A stretch of 62,070 bases of DNA from Leucobacter sp. OH1287 (GCF_003859945.1 NZ_RQYM01000012.1:1-62070); one strand, 5' to 3'. Counted from the first letter of the stretch, positions 52,698 to 61,934 are shown. Numbers and translations: made by a program. Notes: generated from the sequence alone by a model not told the origin.

Positions 52698-53380
52698 GTC
52701 TAACCAAAGCGAGCGAATATCCACAGGGAACGTTCTTAGAACTCCCTTTCCCTGCGGACAGTAGCGTACCGGCACGAGTATTTGCTCAGCGAAGGCATAC
52801 TGGAATTTTCGAGTTTTCCCTTCTGTTTCAAAGAGAGGCTCCGCCTCCGCAAGAGGTAAATATAGATTTTTTTGATTACCTCCTCTCTCTCCGAGCGGAC
52901 GAAATTGATTTATTTAGAGGGGATCTATGGATTGAATCAAGAACCCGAAACAATCCGATCAGCTGGGTTTATTATCGCGTTTTAACCAACGCTTTGCCCT
53001 CGGTTCTTTATGCCAGGGTTGGCGGTACAGTCGAGGTAAAAGTGCCAGCGGACACCATTGAAAATCTGCCACAAGAGGTTCTGAAATCCGGAGTATCCGT
53101 CTCTCAATTTCAGGGCGTATTCACGCGAGTTTCAATGATGAAAGCTGAACCTAACCCTCCGCGCCATATGTGGTTCCGACTCCATCCGCAAGACAGAGAG
53201 ACCTGTGCAGACTACAGAAATGGGCCAGACGAGACCTTCATGGACGGGTTTTTGTTTGGATCCCCTCAGCCTGATCTTGAAATTGAGTTCCTTGAGAGTG
53301 CTGTTGGTTCTGGTGGCAGTCACTATCTAACCGTGCTCAGTAGCGCAGGCCTCGAACTCTATCTGCGTCAACCTAGCTAA
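52685..53380 (+). CDS. uncharacterised orphan protein, low GC
   Basis: 231 residues, soluble, no signal peptide or transmembrane helix. It has alternating strand-like segments and a balanced composition. Base and codon use are visibly more AT-rich than the neighbours (many TTT, ATA, AGA codons), indicating recent acquisition. It ends four bases before rlmB on the other strand. I recognise no family. Confidence 0.7.
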   Translation: MRQLSLTKASEYPQGTFLELPFPADSSVPARVFAQRRHTGIFEFSLLFQREAPPPQEVNIDFFDYLLSLRADEIDLFRGDLWIESRTRNNPISWVYYRVLTNALPSVLYARVGGTVEVKVPADTIENLPQEVLKSGVSVSQFQGVFTRVSMMKAEPNPPRHMWFRLHPQDRETCADYRNGPDETFMDGFLFGSPQPDLEIEFLESAVGSGGSHYLTVLSSAGLELYLRQPS

Positions 53381-53384
53381 CCCT

Positions 53385-54359
53385 CTATCCCCGTTCGGCG
53401 CGCAGTCTCGCAATCTCGTAGCATGCCACGCTCGCGGCGATGCCCGCGTTCAGCGACTCGGTTGCGGCAGAGATCGGGATCGAAACAATCGCGTCACACT
53501 GCTGAGCAACCAGCCGTGACAGACCACTGCCCTCGTTGCCCACAACAATCGCGAGAGGGCGATCCGCCAGTGGCAGACCCGGCAGCGGCACATCGCCTCC
53601 GCCGTCAAGCCCAACAACAAACACTCCCTGCGCCTGCAGGTCCTTAATCGTGCGGGTGAGGTTCGTCGCCTTCGCAACCGGGCAGCGGGCTGCCGCACCG
53701 GCCGAGGTTTTCCAGGCGGCTGCGGTCACACCGGCTGCCCGCCGCTGCGGCACAATCACCCCGTGACCGCCGAACGCGGCAACGGAGCGAATAATCGCGC
53801 CCAGGTTGCGCGGATCCGTCACCCCATCAAGAATCGCCAGAAGCGGTGTCTCTGATTTCTCAAACGCGCGCTCCAGCACGTCAAGCGGGTGACTGTACTG
53901 GTACTCGGGCACCTTCAAAACAACACCCTGGTGGACGGTGTCGCGGGTGACCATCCGGTCCATCTCAGCGCGCATCACCTCAAGCACCGGGATCCCTCTC
54001 CCGGTCGCAATGCCGAGGATCTCTTTCACCCGGTCATCAAACTCGGTTCGGGCCGCGATATACAGCGTGGTCGCCGGGATTTTAGTGCGCAGCGCCTCCA
54101 AAACAGAGTTGCGTCCGGTCACCAGCTCAGCGTCCGACTGCACAGGACCGCTCGGCCGCTGCGGCTTCTGCGGGCGTTTCGCCGCGGCACGCTCGCGCAG
54201 CTGCTTCGCCTTATACGCCTTGTGGTACGGCCGGTCCTCAGCCTTCGGGGTTGGCCCCTTACCCTCCAGCGCCTGCCTGCCGTGACCGCCGGTTCCTACC
54301 GACTTGCCCTTGCTCTTTTTGCGGACCGCCCCCGGCCGCCCCATTCTCTTTACGTTCAT
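53385..54359 (-). CDS. rlmB: 23S rRNA (guanosine-2'-O)-methyltransferase, RlmB type
   Basis: 324 residues of the SPOUT/TrmH family. A basic N-terminal extension is followed by the substrate-binding domain (VTGRNSVLEALRTKIPATTL) and the knot: LDGVTDPRNLGAIIRSVAAF, AIVVGNEGSGLSRLVAQQCD and SIPISAATESLNAGIAASVA. The three motifs are those of RlmB. It overlaps cysS by four bases, the usual actinobacterial arrangement. Confidence 0.9.
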   Translation of the reverse strand: MNVKRMGRPGAVRKKSKGKSVGTGGHGRQALEGKGPTPKAEDRPYHKAYKAKQLRERAAAKRPQKPQRPSGPVQSDAELVTGRNSVLEALRTKIPATTLYIAARTEFDDRVKEILGIATGRGIPVLEVMRAEMDRMVTRDTVHQGVVLKVPEYQYSHPLDVLERAFEKSETPLLAILDGVTDPRNLGAIIRSVAAFGGHGVIVPQRRAAGVTAAAWKTSAGAAARCPVAKATNLTRTIKDLQAQGVFVVGLDGGGDVPLPGLPLADRPLAIVVGNEGSGLSRLVAQQCDAIVSIPISAATESLNAGIAASVACYEIARLRAERG

Positions 54360-55798
54360 GCTAGATTCCAGTGTGTCTCTGTCGCGCTATCTTCTAAAAC
54401 AATACCCGCCTTCTGCAGCGAGTCGCGGATCATATCACTGCGCTCCCAATCGCGGGCGCTTCTCGCGACTGCCCGCTCAGCGAGCATGTCAGCAACAAGC
54501 GACCCGAGCGCCTTTTCGGCCTTGCTGCCCCCGGCCGACTGCGACCAATCAGGGTGGCGCGGATCCAGGTGCAAAACCGCCAACATCGCAAACAGGCACT
54601 CAGCACTCGCTGCGGCACTCTGTCGGTCGCCACCGTCAAGCGCGGCGTTAATCGCGCGCACCGCCAGGTGCACCTCGGCGAGCGCGAGCGGCACCGCAAA
54701 ATCGTTGCACATTGCCTCCGCAAATTTCGCGGGAACCAGTTTAGCAACACCGCCAAGCTCACTGGTTGGATCCGGCAGCTCACCGCCAAACTCACGCTCC
54801 AGTCGAGCAACAACCGCGACAATGCGACCAACCGCCGCAGCCGCTTCGGCGAGCAGTTCGGTGCTGTAAACCGTGGTTGAACGATAATGGCCGGCGCCCA
54901 AGAAATATCGCAGCACAAGCGGGTCGTTTGCCGCGATCACATCGTGGGCGAACAGTGAGTTACCGAGCGATTTCGACATTTTCTGCTCGCCAACGTTAAC
55001 CATGCCGTTGTGCACCCAGTATTTCGCGAAGGCATCGCCCGCAGCGTTTGACTGCGCGAGCTCGTTTTCGTGGTGCGGGAACCTGAGATCCCTGCCGCCG
55101 CCGTGAATATCAAAGCTCGGCCCTAAGAACCTGGTTGCCATTGCGGAGCACTCAATATGCCAGCCGGGCCTGCCGGATCCACCCACCCCGATCTGCCACT
55201 GCGCGTCAACGGGCTCACCCTCACGGTGTGCCTTCCAGAGCGCGAAATCGGTCGCGTTACGTTTACCGGTTGCGGTTGGTTCACCGTCGACCATGTGCTC
55301 GCGCCGCTGCCTGGTGAGCGCGCCGTAAGCCTCCCAGGCGGCGGTGTCGAAGTAGATGCTGCCGTCCGCTGTCTCGTAGGCGTAACCGCGCTCGATCAAA
55401 CGTTCAATCAACTTGCCCATCTCGGCAATATGCCCTGTCGCGCGGGGTTCAGCGGTTGGTGGCAGGATCCCGATAGCGGCGTATGCGCTGCTGAACTCTC
55501 GTTCAACACGGGCGGCTAAAGCCCACCAGGTTTCAGGGTTTGCCGTCTGCTCACTGGCAACAGCGTTCACCAGGATTTTGTCGTCAATGTCGGTCACGTT
55601 ACGAATGAGCGTCACCCGCATATCGCACGCCGCAAACCAGCGCCGCATCTGATCGTAAACCAGGGCGCTGCGCAGGTGCCCAATGTGGGGCGCCGACTGC
55701 ACAGTCGGGCCGCACACATAGATCCCCACCTCGCCCGGACGGTGCGGCTCAAAAGCAACAATCTGCTGCTGCTTTGAATCGTAAATTTGCTGTATCAC
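54356..55798 (-). CDS. cysS: cysteinyl-tRNA synthetase
   Basis: 480 residues. Class I signatures are PHIGHLRSALVYDQMRRW (HIGH) and KMSKSLGNS (KMSKS). Zinc ligands are in YVCGPTV, WHIECSAMA and HHENE. The mycothiol ligase MshC is a paralogue but lacks the C-terminal tRNA-binding part, which is present here (about residues 330-470). Upstream neighbours carD, ispD and ispF, often found here, are absent; phoU follows instead. Confidence 0.94.
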   Translation of the reverse strand: MIQQIYDSKQQQIVAFEPHRPGEVGIYVCGPTVQSAPHIGHLRSALVYDQMRRWFAACDMRVTLIRNVTDIDDKILVNAVASEQTANPETWWALAARVEREFSSAYAAIGILPPTAEPRATGHIAEMGKLIERLIERGYAYETADGSIYFDTAAWEAYGALTRQRREHMVDGEPTATGKRNATDFALWKAHREGEPVDAQWQIGVGGSGRPGWHIECSAMATRFLGPSFDIHGGGRDLRFPHHENELAQSNAAGDAFAKYWVHNGMVNVGEQKMSKSLGNSLFAHDVIAANDPLVLRYFLGAGHYRSTTVYSTELLAEAAAAVGRIVAVVARLEREFGGELPDPTSELGGVAKLVPAKFAEAMCNDFAVPLALAEVHLAVRAINAALDGGDRQSAAASAECLFAMLAVLHLDPRHPDWSQSAGGSKAEKALGSLVADMLAERAVARSARDWERSDMIRDSLQKAGIVLEDSATETHWNLA

Positions 55799-55836
55799 CC
55801 TATAAGCCTACTGGGTTTGCAGCAATTCTGCCTGGT

Positions 55837-56487
55837 TTACGCGCTGACCGGTTGACCTGACAGGAAGTAGTCCATCTGCTTTGCGATGGCAACCGCGTGG
55901 TCGCCGAAGCGTTCGTGGTATCTGCTGGCGAGCACAACATCAACAATGTGCTCCGGTTTTGCAGGGTTGATACTGTCGCTTAACACCCGCTCAAACACCT
56001 TGCTGTGCAGCTCATCCAGGTCATCATCCAGGTCGCGGATCTGCACAATAGTACTGCGATCTTGCTGTCTGAGCAAAGCAACAATTTTTTGCGCCATCTG
56101 CGCGTCAATCTTGCTCATCTTGCGGAAGATTTTTTCAAAGTTCTCGGGCAGTACCTGCTCCGGGTAGCGGTAGCGGGCAAGCTGCGCAATATGCTGGGCG
56201 AGATCCGCCATCCGCTCAAGTGATGCGCTCATCCGCAGCGAGCTAACCATCAGGCGCAGATCACTGGCAACCGGCTGCTGTCTAGCGAGCACGTCGGTCA
56301 CTTTTTCGTCGAGCGTTGCCGCGAGCCGGTCAACGTTTTCGTCGCTCTCAATAACCGCCTCGGCAAGGGCGACATCACTGCCCGCGAAGGCCGCGGTCGC
56401 GTTAGTTATGGCGGTTTGTACCAGTTCAGCCAGCTCTACCAGACCGTCTTGAATCTCACGCAGTTCCTGCTGAAATACCTCGCGCAT
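55837..56487 (-). CDS. phoU: phosphate transport system regulator PhoU
   Basis: 216 residues with two PhoU helical repeats: VFQQELREIQDGLVELAEL, VIESDENVDRLAATLDEKV and a second ERMADLAQHIAQLARYRYPE. YHERFGDHAVAIAKQM is the closing motif of repeat two. It restrains the phosphate sensor; it diverges from senX3 over a 153-base region holding PHO-box-like repeats. Confidence 0.92.
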   Translation of the reverse strand: MREVFQQELREIQDGLVELAELVQTAITNATAAFAGSDVALAEAVIESDENVDRLAATLDEKVTDVLARQQPVASDLRLMVSSLRMSASLERMADLAQHIAQLARYRYPEQVLPENFEKIFRKMSKIDAQMAQKIVALLRQQDRSTIVQIRDLDDDLDELHSKVFERVLSDSINPAKPEHIVDVVLASRYHERFGDHAVAIAKQMDYFLSGQPVSA

Positions 56488-56587
56488 GTTATCCTCTCCG
56501 GTTCCTCTCCGGACTAATCTACCCGCTTAGCACGGCGTTGCTATCCAGTCTGCTAGACGATACTGAACATTACTCTACAAACAGGTA

Positions 56588-56620
56588 AACAGCTGGCAAA
56601 CAAACCTAAAACAACCGCTT
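56588..56620. promoter_or_regulatory. PHO-box-like 11-base direct repeats upstream of senX3
   Basis: AACAGCTGGCA, AACAAACCTAA and AACAACCGCTT begin at 56588, 56599 and 56610, exactly 11 bases apart, each starting with AACA. The last ends eight bases before the senX3 -10 element and overlies the -35 position. PhoB/RegX3-class regulators bind 11-base direct repeats in this way. Confidence 0.45.
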
Positions 56621-56628
56621 TCACACCA

Positions 56629-56634
56629 TAGAAT
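56629..56634 (+). promoter_or_regulatory. senX3 -10 element, leaderless
   Basis: TAGAAT ends six bases before the ATG at 56641 with no ribosome-binding site between them, as seen upstream of hemolysin III. Confidence 0.5.
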
Positions 56635-56640
56635 TAAACT

Positions 56641-57834
56641 ATGGATCGCACACTGCTAACCATTCTATCGCTGTTAGCCGGCGGGTTAATTGGCGGTGTC
56701 GGTGTTTGGTTTGTGTTGTTTTCTAAGCGTTTAAGCCGCAGCCGAGCAGCGGCGCGGCGCCCCCAGCTATCAGATATTGCCACCACTATTTTCGACAATT
56801 TCGAGTCCGCCGCGGTTATCCTCGATGCCTCCCTCACCCCCATCTACACTAACCATATTGCCCGCGACGACCACCGTTTCATCGGCAGCGAGATGTTCCG
56901 CGATCCCTCATTCTTGCGATCCATGCGCGAGGTTATGCAAACCGGTGCCCCGTTCAACCTGGTGCCCGACACCGCCGATTTTGCGGGAGCTAACCTGCGG
57001 GTGCGCGCGTTCCGACTGCAGCAGCGTTTCGTCGCCGTGCTGATTGACGACGTCGGTGAGGCACAGCGGGTTAACGCGATGCGCCGCGACTTTATCGCAA
57101 ACGTCAGCCACGAACTAAAAACCCCGGTCGCTGCCATCGGCCTGCTCGCCGAGGCGATGCTTGAGGGTGCGGACGAGCCGGAAACAGTGAAACAGTTCGC
57201 AGGCAGCCTCGTCCACGAGTCCAAACGACTCGGCGAGCTCAGCCGCGACATCATCCACCTCTCTCAGGCACAGTCAGCGCTGCGTCCCGAGGATCGCGAG
57301 CCGATCAACCTGCGCAAGCTCATCAAATCCGAGGTGAAGGCGCACCAAAACCTTGCCGAACAGCAGCAGGTTGACCTGGTTATCACAGAATCGCTCGCAA
57401 CAGCGAAACAGGAGGCGACGATGCTCGGCAGAAAGAGCGCGCTCGGAACCGCGGTCGCGAACGTCCTGAGCAACGCGATCCGCTACTCACCTCCCGGGGG
57501 TCGGGTCGGGGTTGGTTTGCGGATCAACACAGGCAAGCTTGAGGTAAGCGTCACCGATCAGGGGTCCGGCATCCCGCCCGAGTATCAGCAGCGGGTGTTT
57601 GAGCGCTTCTTCAGAATCGACAGCTCCCGCACAAGAGACTCCGGCGGCACCGGCCTCGGCCTCAGCATCGCAAGACACACAATGCGCGCCCACGGCGGTG
57701 AGATCGAGCTGTGGTCAAAAGAGGGGGTTGGATCCACCTTCACGCTGTTCTTCCCCCTGCACGAGAATCTGCGCCTCCCCGCCGACGCACAGCCCAAGAA
57801 ACCTCGACGTAAAAAGTTAGACGTGCAAGGCTAA
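56641..57834 (+). CDS. senX3: phosphate-sensing histidine kinase SenX3
   Basis: 397 residues. One N-terminal helix (LLTILSLLAGGLIGGVGVWF), a PAS-like domain, the HisKA motif DFIANVSHELKTPVAAIGLL with the phosphorylated histidine near residue 155, and HATPase_c with NVLSNAIRYSPPGG, GSGIPPEYQQRVFERFF and GGTGLGLSIARH. The partner regX3 follows after 25 bases and phoU diverges upstream, the standard actinobacterial phosphate-response set. The message appears leaderless. Confidence 0.92.
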   Translation: MDRTLLTILSLLAGGLIGGVGVWFVLFSKRLSRSRAAARRPQLSDIATTIFDNFESAAVILDASLTPIYTNHIARDDHRFIGSEMFRDPSFLRSMREVMQTGAPFNLVPDTADFAGANLRVRAFRLQQRFVAVLIDDVGEAQRVNAMRRDFIANVSHELKTPVAAIGLLAEAMLEGADEPETVKQFAGSLVHESKRLGELSRDIIHLSQAQSALRPEDREPINLRKLIKSEVKAHQNLAEQQQVDLVITESLATAKQEATMLGRKSALGTAVANVLSNAIRYSPPGGRVGVGLRINTGKLEVSVTDQGSGIPPEYQQRVFERFFRIDSSRTRDSGGTGLGLSIARHTMRAHGGEIELWSKEGVGSTFTLFFPLHENLRLPADAQPKKPRRKKLDVQG

Positions 57835-57859
57835 CCAAACAGAAAGGACGGCATAGACA

Positions 57860-58582
57860 GTGCCTGACCCACAAGCAACGCAACAAACAGCACAGCGGAT
57901 CCTCCTGGTTGAGGATGAGCCGTCAATCGCCGGCCCCTTAAGTTTTTTGCTGCGCAAAGAAGGCTACGCCGTCACCCACGTCGCTAACGGAAACGACGCC
58001 CTGCAGGAGTTTGAGCACGGCGAGTTCGATCTGGTGCTGCTCGATGTGATGCTGCCCGGACTACCCGGAACGGAGGTGTGCCGGACGATCCGCCAAACCT
58101 CTTTCATCCCGATTATCATGCTGACCGCGAAGGACAGCGAGGTTGATATTGTGGTCGGACTTGAGCTCGGCGCCGACGACTATGTGACGAAGCCGTATTC
58201 AGCGTCGGAGCTGCTCGCCCGGATCCGCGCGGTGCTGAGGCGGTTTGAGTGCGCAAAGCAGAGCGAAGCGGGCGAGAGCCCCGGGAACCAGCTTGCGATC
58301 AGCGGGATCGAACTGGATCTGGATCGCCACACCGTCACCGTGCGCGGGGTTGAGACCGCGATGCCGCTGCGTGAGTTTGAGCTGCTTGAGCTGTTAATGC
58401 GTCACGCCGGCCGCGTCCTAACCCGCGCACAGCTGATTGACCGCGTCTGGGGCACCAACTATTACGGTGACACGAAAACCCTCGACGTGCACATTAAACG
58501 CATCAGATCCCGCATCGAGGTGGATCCCACCAACCCGGAACTGATCGTCACCGTGCGCGGTGTGGGTTACCGTTTCGACTAG
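57860..58582 (+). CDS. regX3: phosphate-response regulator RegX3
   Basis: 240 residues, OmpR/PhoB class. The receiver domain has LLVEDEPSI, the phosphorylated aspartate in FDLVLLDVMLPGLPG, and MLTAKDSEVD; the winged-helix effector domain has RVLTRAQLIDRVWGTNYYG and VDVHIKRIRSR-type recognition residues (LDVHIKRIRSRIE), then VRGVGYRFD. The start is GTG with AGAAAGGACGG upstream. Confidence 0.93.
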   Translation: MPDPQATQQTAQRILLVEDEPSIAGPLSFLLRKEGYAVTHVANGNDALQEFEHGEFDLVLLDVMLPGLPGTEVCRTIRQTSFIPIIMLTAKDSEVDIVVGLELGADDYVTKPYSASELLARIRAVLRRFECAKQSEAGESPGNQLAISGIELDLDRHTVTVRGVETAMPLREFELLELLMRHAGRVLTRAQLIDRVWGTNYYGDTKTLDVHIKRIRSRIEVDPTNPELIVTVRGVGYRFD

Positions 58583-58707
58583 CCAAGTGTTTGCGACCGC
58601 GCTAGCTACAACATAGGCCCCTATCCCGTTAAACAAAGAACCGGGCGGTTCATAAACTTGAACTACCCGACTCTTGTACCGTTTTAGCTGCGGTTCTCTA
58701 AAACCCG

Positions 58708-60615
58708 CTATTTGTTTTGCTGTTTCACTCGGTCGGCCGCTTTCTTCCGCAGGTTTGAGTCGAGCTCAACCTTGCGGATCCGCACGGTCTCCGGTGTCAC
58801 CTCAACACACTCGTCTTCGCGAGCGAACTCGAGGCACTCCTCGAGTGTCAACTGGCGTGGCGGGGTCATGGTTTCCATCACGTCAGCGGTTGATGATCGC
58901 ATATTGGTGAGCTTCTTTTCCTTTGTGATGTTCACCTCCATGTCGTCGGCGCGTGAGTTCTCGCCAACAACCATGCCCTCGTAAACCTCAGCACCAGGCT
59001 GCACGAAGAATGTCATCCGCTCCTGCAGGTTCATGATTGCAAACGGTGTTGCAACGCCCGCGCGGTCAGCGACGATTGAGCCGCTCTGCCTGGTCACAAT
59101 CTGCCCCGCCCACGGACCGTAGCCGTGCGAGATCGCGTTTGCGATACCGGTTCCACGGGTTGTTGTCATGAACTCTGAACGGAAGCCGATCAGTCCGCGT
59201 GACGGCACAATAAACTCCATGCGCACCCAGCCGGTGCCGTGGTTGCTCATGCCCTCCATGCGCCCCTTACGGTTTGCCAGCAGCTGTGTGATCGCACCCA
59301 GGTGCTCCTCTGGCGCGTCAATGGTAAGGTGTTCGAATGGCTCGTGAGTTTGACCGTCTACCTCGCGGGTCACAACCTGCGGTTTACCAACGGTCAGCTC
59401 GAAACCTTCACGGCGCATGTTCTCAACCAGGATCGCCAGCGCGAGCTCACCACGACCCTGCACCTCCCAGCTGTCTGGTCTGCCGGTGTCCACCACGCGA
59501 AGGCTAACGTTACCGATCAGCTCACGATCAAGACGGTCTTTAATTATGCGCGCGGTCAGTTTGTGACCCTTCACCTTGCCGACAAGAGGTGAGGTGTTGG
59601 CGCCGATTGTCATCGAGATCGCTGGCTCGTCAACGTTGATAACCGGCAGCGGCCTAACGTCCTCGCTGTCGGCGATGGTCTCACCGATTGTGATGTCTTC
59701 AATACCGGCAATCGCCACAATATCGCCCGGGCCGGCTGTTTCTGCCGGGTAACGGGTGAGCGCTTTGGTTAGCAGCAGCTCGGTGATACGGACGTTTTGC
59801 ACGGATCCGTCCTTGCGTACCCAGGCAACGGTGCCGCCCTTGCGAATGGTGCCGTGGTGGACGCGAAGCAGCGCGATCCGCCCGAGGAACGGTGATGAGT
59901 CAAGGTTGGTGACGTGCGCCTGCAGCGGGTGTTCGTCATCGTACTGTGGCGCGGGCACGTGCTTCACAATCGCCTCGAACAGCGGTTCCAGATCCTCGTT
60001 GTCCGGCAGTTCGCCATCAACCGGGCGCTGCCAGCTTGCAGCCCCTGCGCGACCCGAGAGGTAAACGGTTGGCACGTCCAGAACCGCGTCAACATCGAGG
60101 TCTGGCTGTTCCTCCGCGAGATCTGAGGCGAGGCCGAGCAGCAGATCGTGTGCTTCTTCCTCAACGGCCTCAATACGCGCGTCTGGCCGGTCAGTCTTGT
60201 TTACCGCGAGGATCACCGGCAGCCTCGCCTCTAGTGCTTTACGCAGCACGAAACGGGTCTGCGGCAGCGGCCCCTCTGAGGCGTCAACCAGCAGCACAAC
60301 ACCGTCAACCATCGACAGTGCGCGCTCCACCTCTCCGCCGAAGTCAGCGTGACCGGGTGTATCAACGACGTTAATGGTGATGGTTTGACCGTCTGCGTGC
60401 GCACCGCCGTAAGCGATCGCGGTGTTTTTCGCGAGGATCGTGATACCCTTCTCGCGCTCCAGGTCGTTCGAGTCCATTACTCGGTCATCAACCTCGGTGT
60501 GCGCGTCGAAGCTGCCTGTCTGCTTCAGCATCGCGTCAACGAGCGTGGTCTTACCGTGATCCACGTGGGCAACGATTGCGACATTGCGCAGGTCTTTTCT
60601 GGTGGCTAACGCCAT
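58708..60615 (-). CDS. typA: ribosome-associated GTPase TypA/BipA
   Basis: 635 residues. The G domain has [34 protein letters not shown] and [13 protein letters not shown]-like domains follow, and the C-terminus carries the BipA-specific [16 protein letters not shown] and [12 protein letters not shown]. It assists 50S assembly under stress. GGAGGAGAA precedes the ATG. Confidence 0.94.
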   Translation of the reverse strand: MALATRKDLRNVAIVAHVDHGKTTLVDAMLKQTGSFDAHTEVDDRVMDSNDLEREKGITILAKNTAIAYGGAHADGQTITINVVDTPGHADFGGEVERALSMVDGVVLLVDASEGPLPQTRFVLRKALEARLPVILAVNKTDRPDARIEAVEEEAHDLLLGLASDLAEEQPDLDVDAVLDVPTVYLSGRAGAASWQRPVDGELPDNEDLEPLFEAIVKHVPAPQYDDEHPLQAHVTNLDSSPFLGRIALLRVHHGTIRKGGTVAWVRKDGSVQNVRITELLLTKALTRYPAETAGPGDIVAIAGIEDITIGETIADSEDVRPLPVINVDEPAISMTIGANTSPLVGKVKGHKLTARIIKDRLDRELIGNVSLRVVDTGRPDSWEVQGRGELALAILVENMRREGFELTVGKPQVVTREVDGQTHEPFEHLTIDAPEEHLGAITQLLANRKGRMEGMSNHGTGWVRMEFIVPSRGLIGFRSEFMTTTRGTGIANAISHGYGPWAGQIVTRQSGSIVADRAGVATPFAIMNLQERMTFFVQPGAEVYEGMVVGENSRADDMEVNITKEKKLTNMRSSTADVMETMTPPRQLTLEECLEFAREDECVEVTPETVRIRKVELDSNLRKKAADRVKQQNK

Positions 60616-60734
60616 TTTCTCCTCCGTTTTGCTGCGTGGCAGCTATTTTTGGCCCGTGCAGCGGTAAAACGGCTTTGGGCAGTATGAAGTTATGTTATCG
60701 GTTTTTTGGGCGGTGGATCCGCCAGCACAGCTTC

Positions 60735-61298
60735 TTAGTGAACTGTTTTTGTCGCAGCATCCAGCAGTCCCCAGATCTCATTGTAGAGTTGGGTTGCATC
60801 CTGGCAGGTTGCTTCTGGTTTCATTACGGACAGTTTGCCGTTCTCGTCCTTTATAAACCCGAACTGTGTCCGCATCTCCGAGCAGCTCTCCGGTAGGCTG
60901 TTGATCAGGCCGCTGTTGAGCTGTAGTTTGTTGTTGTTATCTACCAGCTGATAGTGTGATGAGCCGAACTTGCTTGAGATGTCGATACTCAAACCCCACT
61001 GGCTGACGTTGAGGTTGATGGTCTGCCCCACCTCCACGCTTGGCGCGGTGTCTGGGTCAGGAACGGCAACGGTCTCTTTGTCTTTATCGACCGTAGCGGT
61101 GTCTTTATCCTCTTTGTCAGAGCTGGTTGACGCTGTCTCACTCGTGGTCTCTTTGGTTTCGGTTTTAGCCGCGTTAACAGAGTTGATGAGCACAGTGGAT
61201 GCCACAAGCGCGACTATCACAATAATGCCAACGGTGATCCACGGGACAAGCTTGGATTTAAGGCTTGCCCCGCTGTTATTGCTGATTGATTTAGTCAC
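60735..61298 (-). CDS. membrane-anchored extracellular protein, unknown
   Basis: 187 residues. A single helix (VPWITVGIIVIVALVASTVL) leads to a Thr/Ser/Lys/Asp/Glu-rich linker (for example TSSDKEDKDTATVDKDKE) and a globular extracellular domain of about 95 residues with two cysteines, ESCSEM and ATCQDATQ, likely disulfide-bonded. There is no lipobox. I recognise no family. It lies between tpx and typA on the same strand. Confidence 0.75.
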   Translation of the reverse strand: MTKSISNNSGASLKSKLVPWITVGIIVIVALVASTVLINSVNAAKTETKETTSETASTSSDKEDKDTATVDKDKETVAVPDPDTAPSVEVGQTINLNVSQWGLSIDISSKFGSSHYQLVDNNNKLQLNSGLINSLPESCSEMRTQFGFIKDENGKLSVMKPEATCQDATQLYNEIWGLLDAATKTVH

Positions 61299-61342
61299 CC
61301 AATAAGTCTACGCGATTATCTTGTGAAGAGTCACAACCGTGC

Positions 61343-61852
61343 TTAGGCTGTCGCAGCTAGTGCGTTGAGCGCTGCTTCGTAGTCTGGCTCTTGCCCGATC
61401 TCTGGCACCTGCTGCGTGTAGGCAACTTGACCGGCGGAGTCGATGACCACGATGGAGCGCGAGAGCAGTGTCGTAAGCCCGCCCGTTGCCATGGTTAGCC
61501 CGTAGTCGTCTCCGAAGCTGGAACGGAACGCTGACAGGGTTTTAACGCCGTCGATACCCTCTGCAGCACAGAAGCGGCCGAGAGCAAACGGCAGGTCTTT
61601 TGATATGCAGAGGATCCGGATATCGTCGCCGAGCTCGGCTACCGCCTCGTTGAAGGTTCTGGCGCTCTGTGCACAGATGCCAGTGTCGATGCTCGGGAAG
61701 ATATTGAGCAGCAGTTTTTTGTCGCTGTAGTCGCTGAGTTTCACATCGGTGAGGTCTGCGTCAACGAGGGTTGCGTCTGGGGCGCAGGATCCGACCTCTG
61801 GGAGTTCGCCGACTGTTGTGATTGGTGTGCCTCGCAGCAGGATGTCAGCCAT
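61343..61852 (-). CDS. tpx: thiol peroxidase
   Basis: 169 residues, atypical two-cysteine peroxiredoxin. The peroxidatic cysteine is in FPSIDTGICAQSARTFN (the usual DTPVC is DTGIC here); the resolving cysteine is in ALGRFCAAEGI; VVIDSAGQVAYTQQVPEIG follows. It reduces hydrogen peroxide and alkyl peroxides. A TATAAT promoter with an inverted repeat over its -35 lies upstream. Confidence 0.92.
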   Translation of the reverse strand: MADILLRGTPITTVGELPEVGSCAPDATLVDADLTDVKLSDYSDKKLLLNIFPSIDTGICAQSARTFNEAVAELGDDIRILCISKDLPFALGRFCAAEGIDGVKTLSAFRSSFGDDYGLTMATGGLTTLLSRSIVVIDSAGQVAYTQQVPEIGQEPDYEAALNALAATA

Positions 61853-61900
61853 ATTTTGTCCCTTACGTTTCTGTTTAGACTAACGTTTGTTCTTCTCTAG

Positions 61901-61934
61901 ATTATATAGAGCTTTGCTGCTTAGCAAGCAAAGC
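61901..61934 (-). promoter_or_regulatory. tpx promoter with inverted repeat over the -35
   Basis: On the minus strand TATAAT (61906-61901) and TTGCTT (61931-61926) are 19 bases apart. GCTTTGCT (61911-61918) and AGCAAAGC (61927-61934) are perfect inverted repeats spanning the -35, a likely operator for a redox or metal regulator. Confidence 0.5.

Larger units (their letters stand above)
130..61791. repeat. dispersed iterated palindrome GGATCC (about ninety copies)
   Basis: The 6-base palindrome, usually in the context GCGGATCCGC or GTGGATCCAC, recurs about every 0.7 kb across nearly all genes and some gaps (examples near 2186, 6703, 8852, 8885, 16945, 21892, 33262, 43752, 52371, 60715). It is used in every codon phase: Gly-Ser in the esterase at 10767, Arg-Ile-Arg in the DUF4307 gene at 21892, Ala-Asp-Pro in the deaminase at 16945. 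That argues for selection on the DNA word rather than the protein. The count is by eye. Confidence 0.65.

Noticed and set aside
58638-58651. GAACCGGGCGGTTC as a regX3 terminator
   Set aside because: A 5 bp stem with no T-run is too weak to call.
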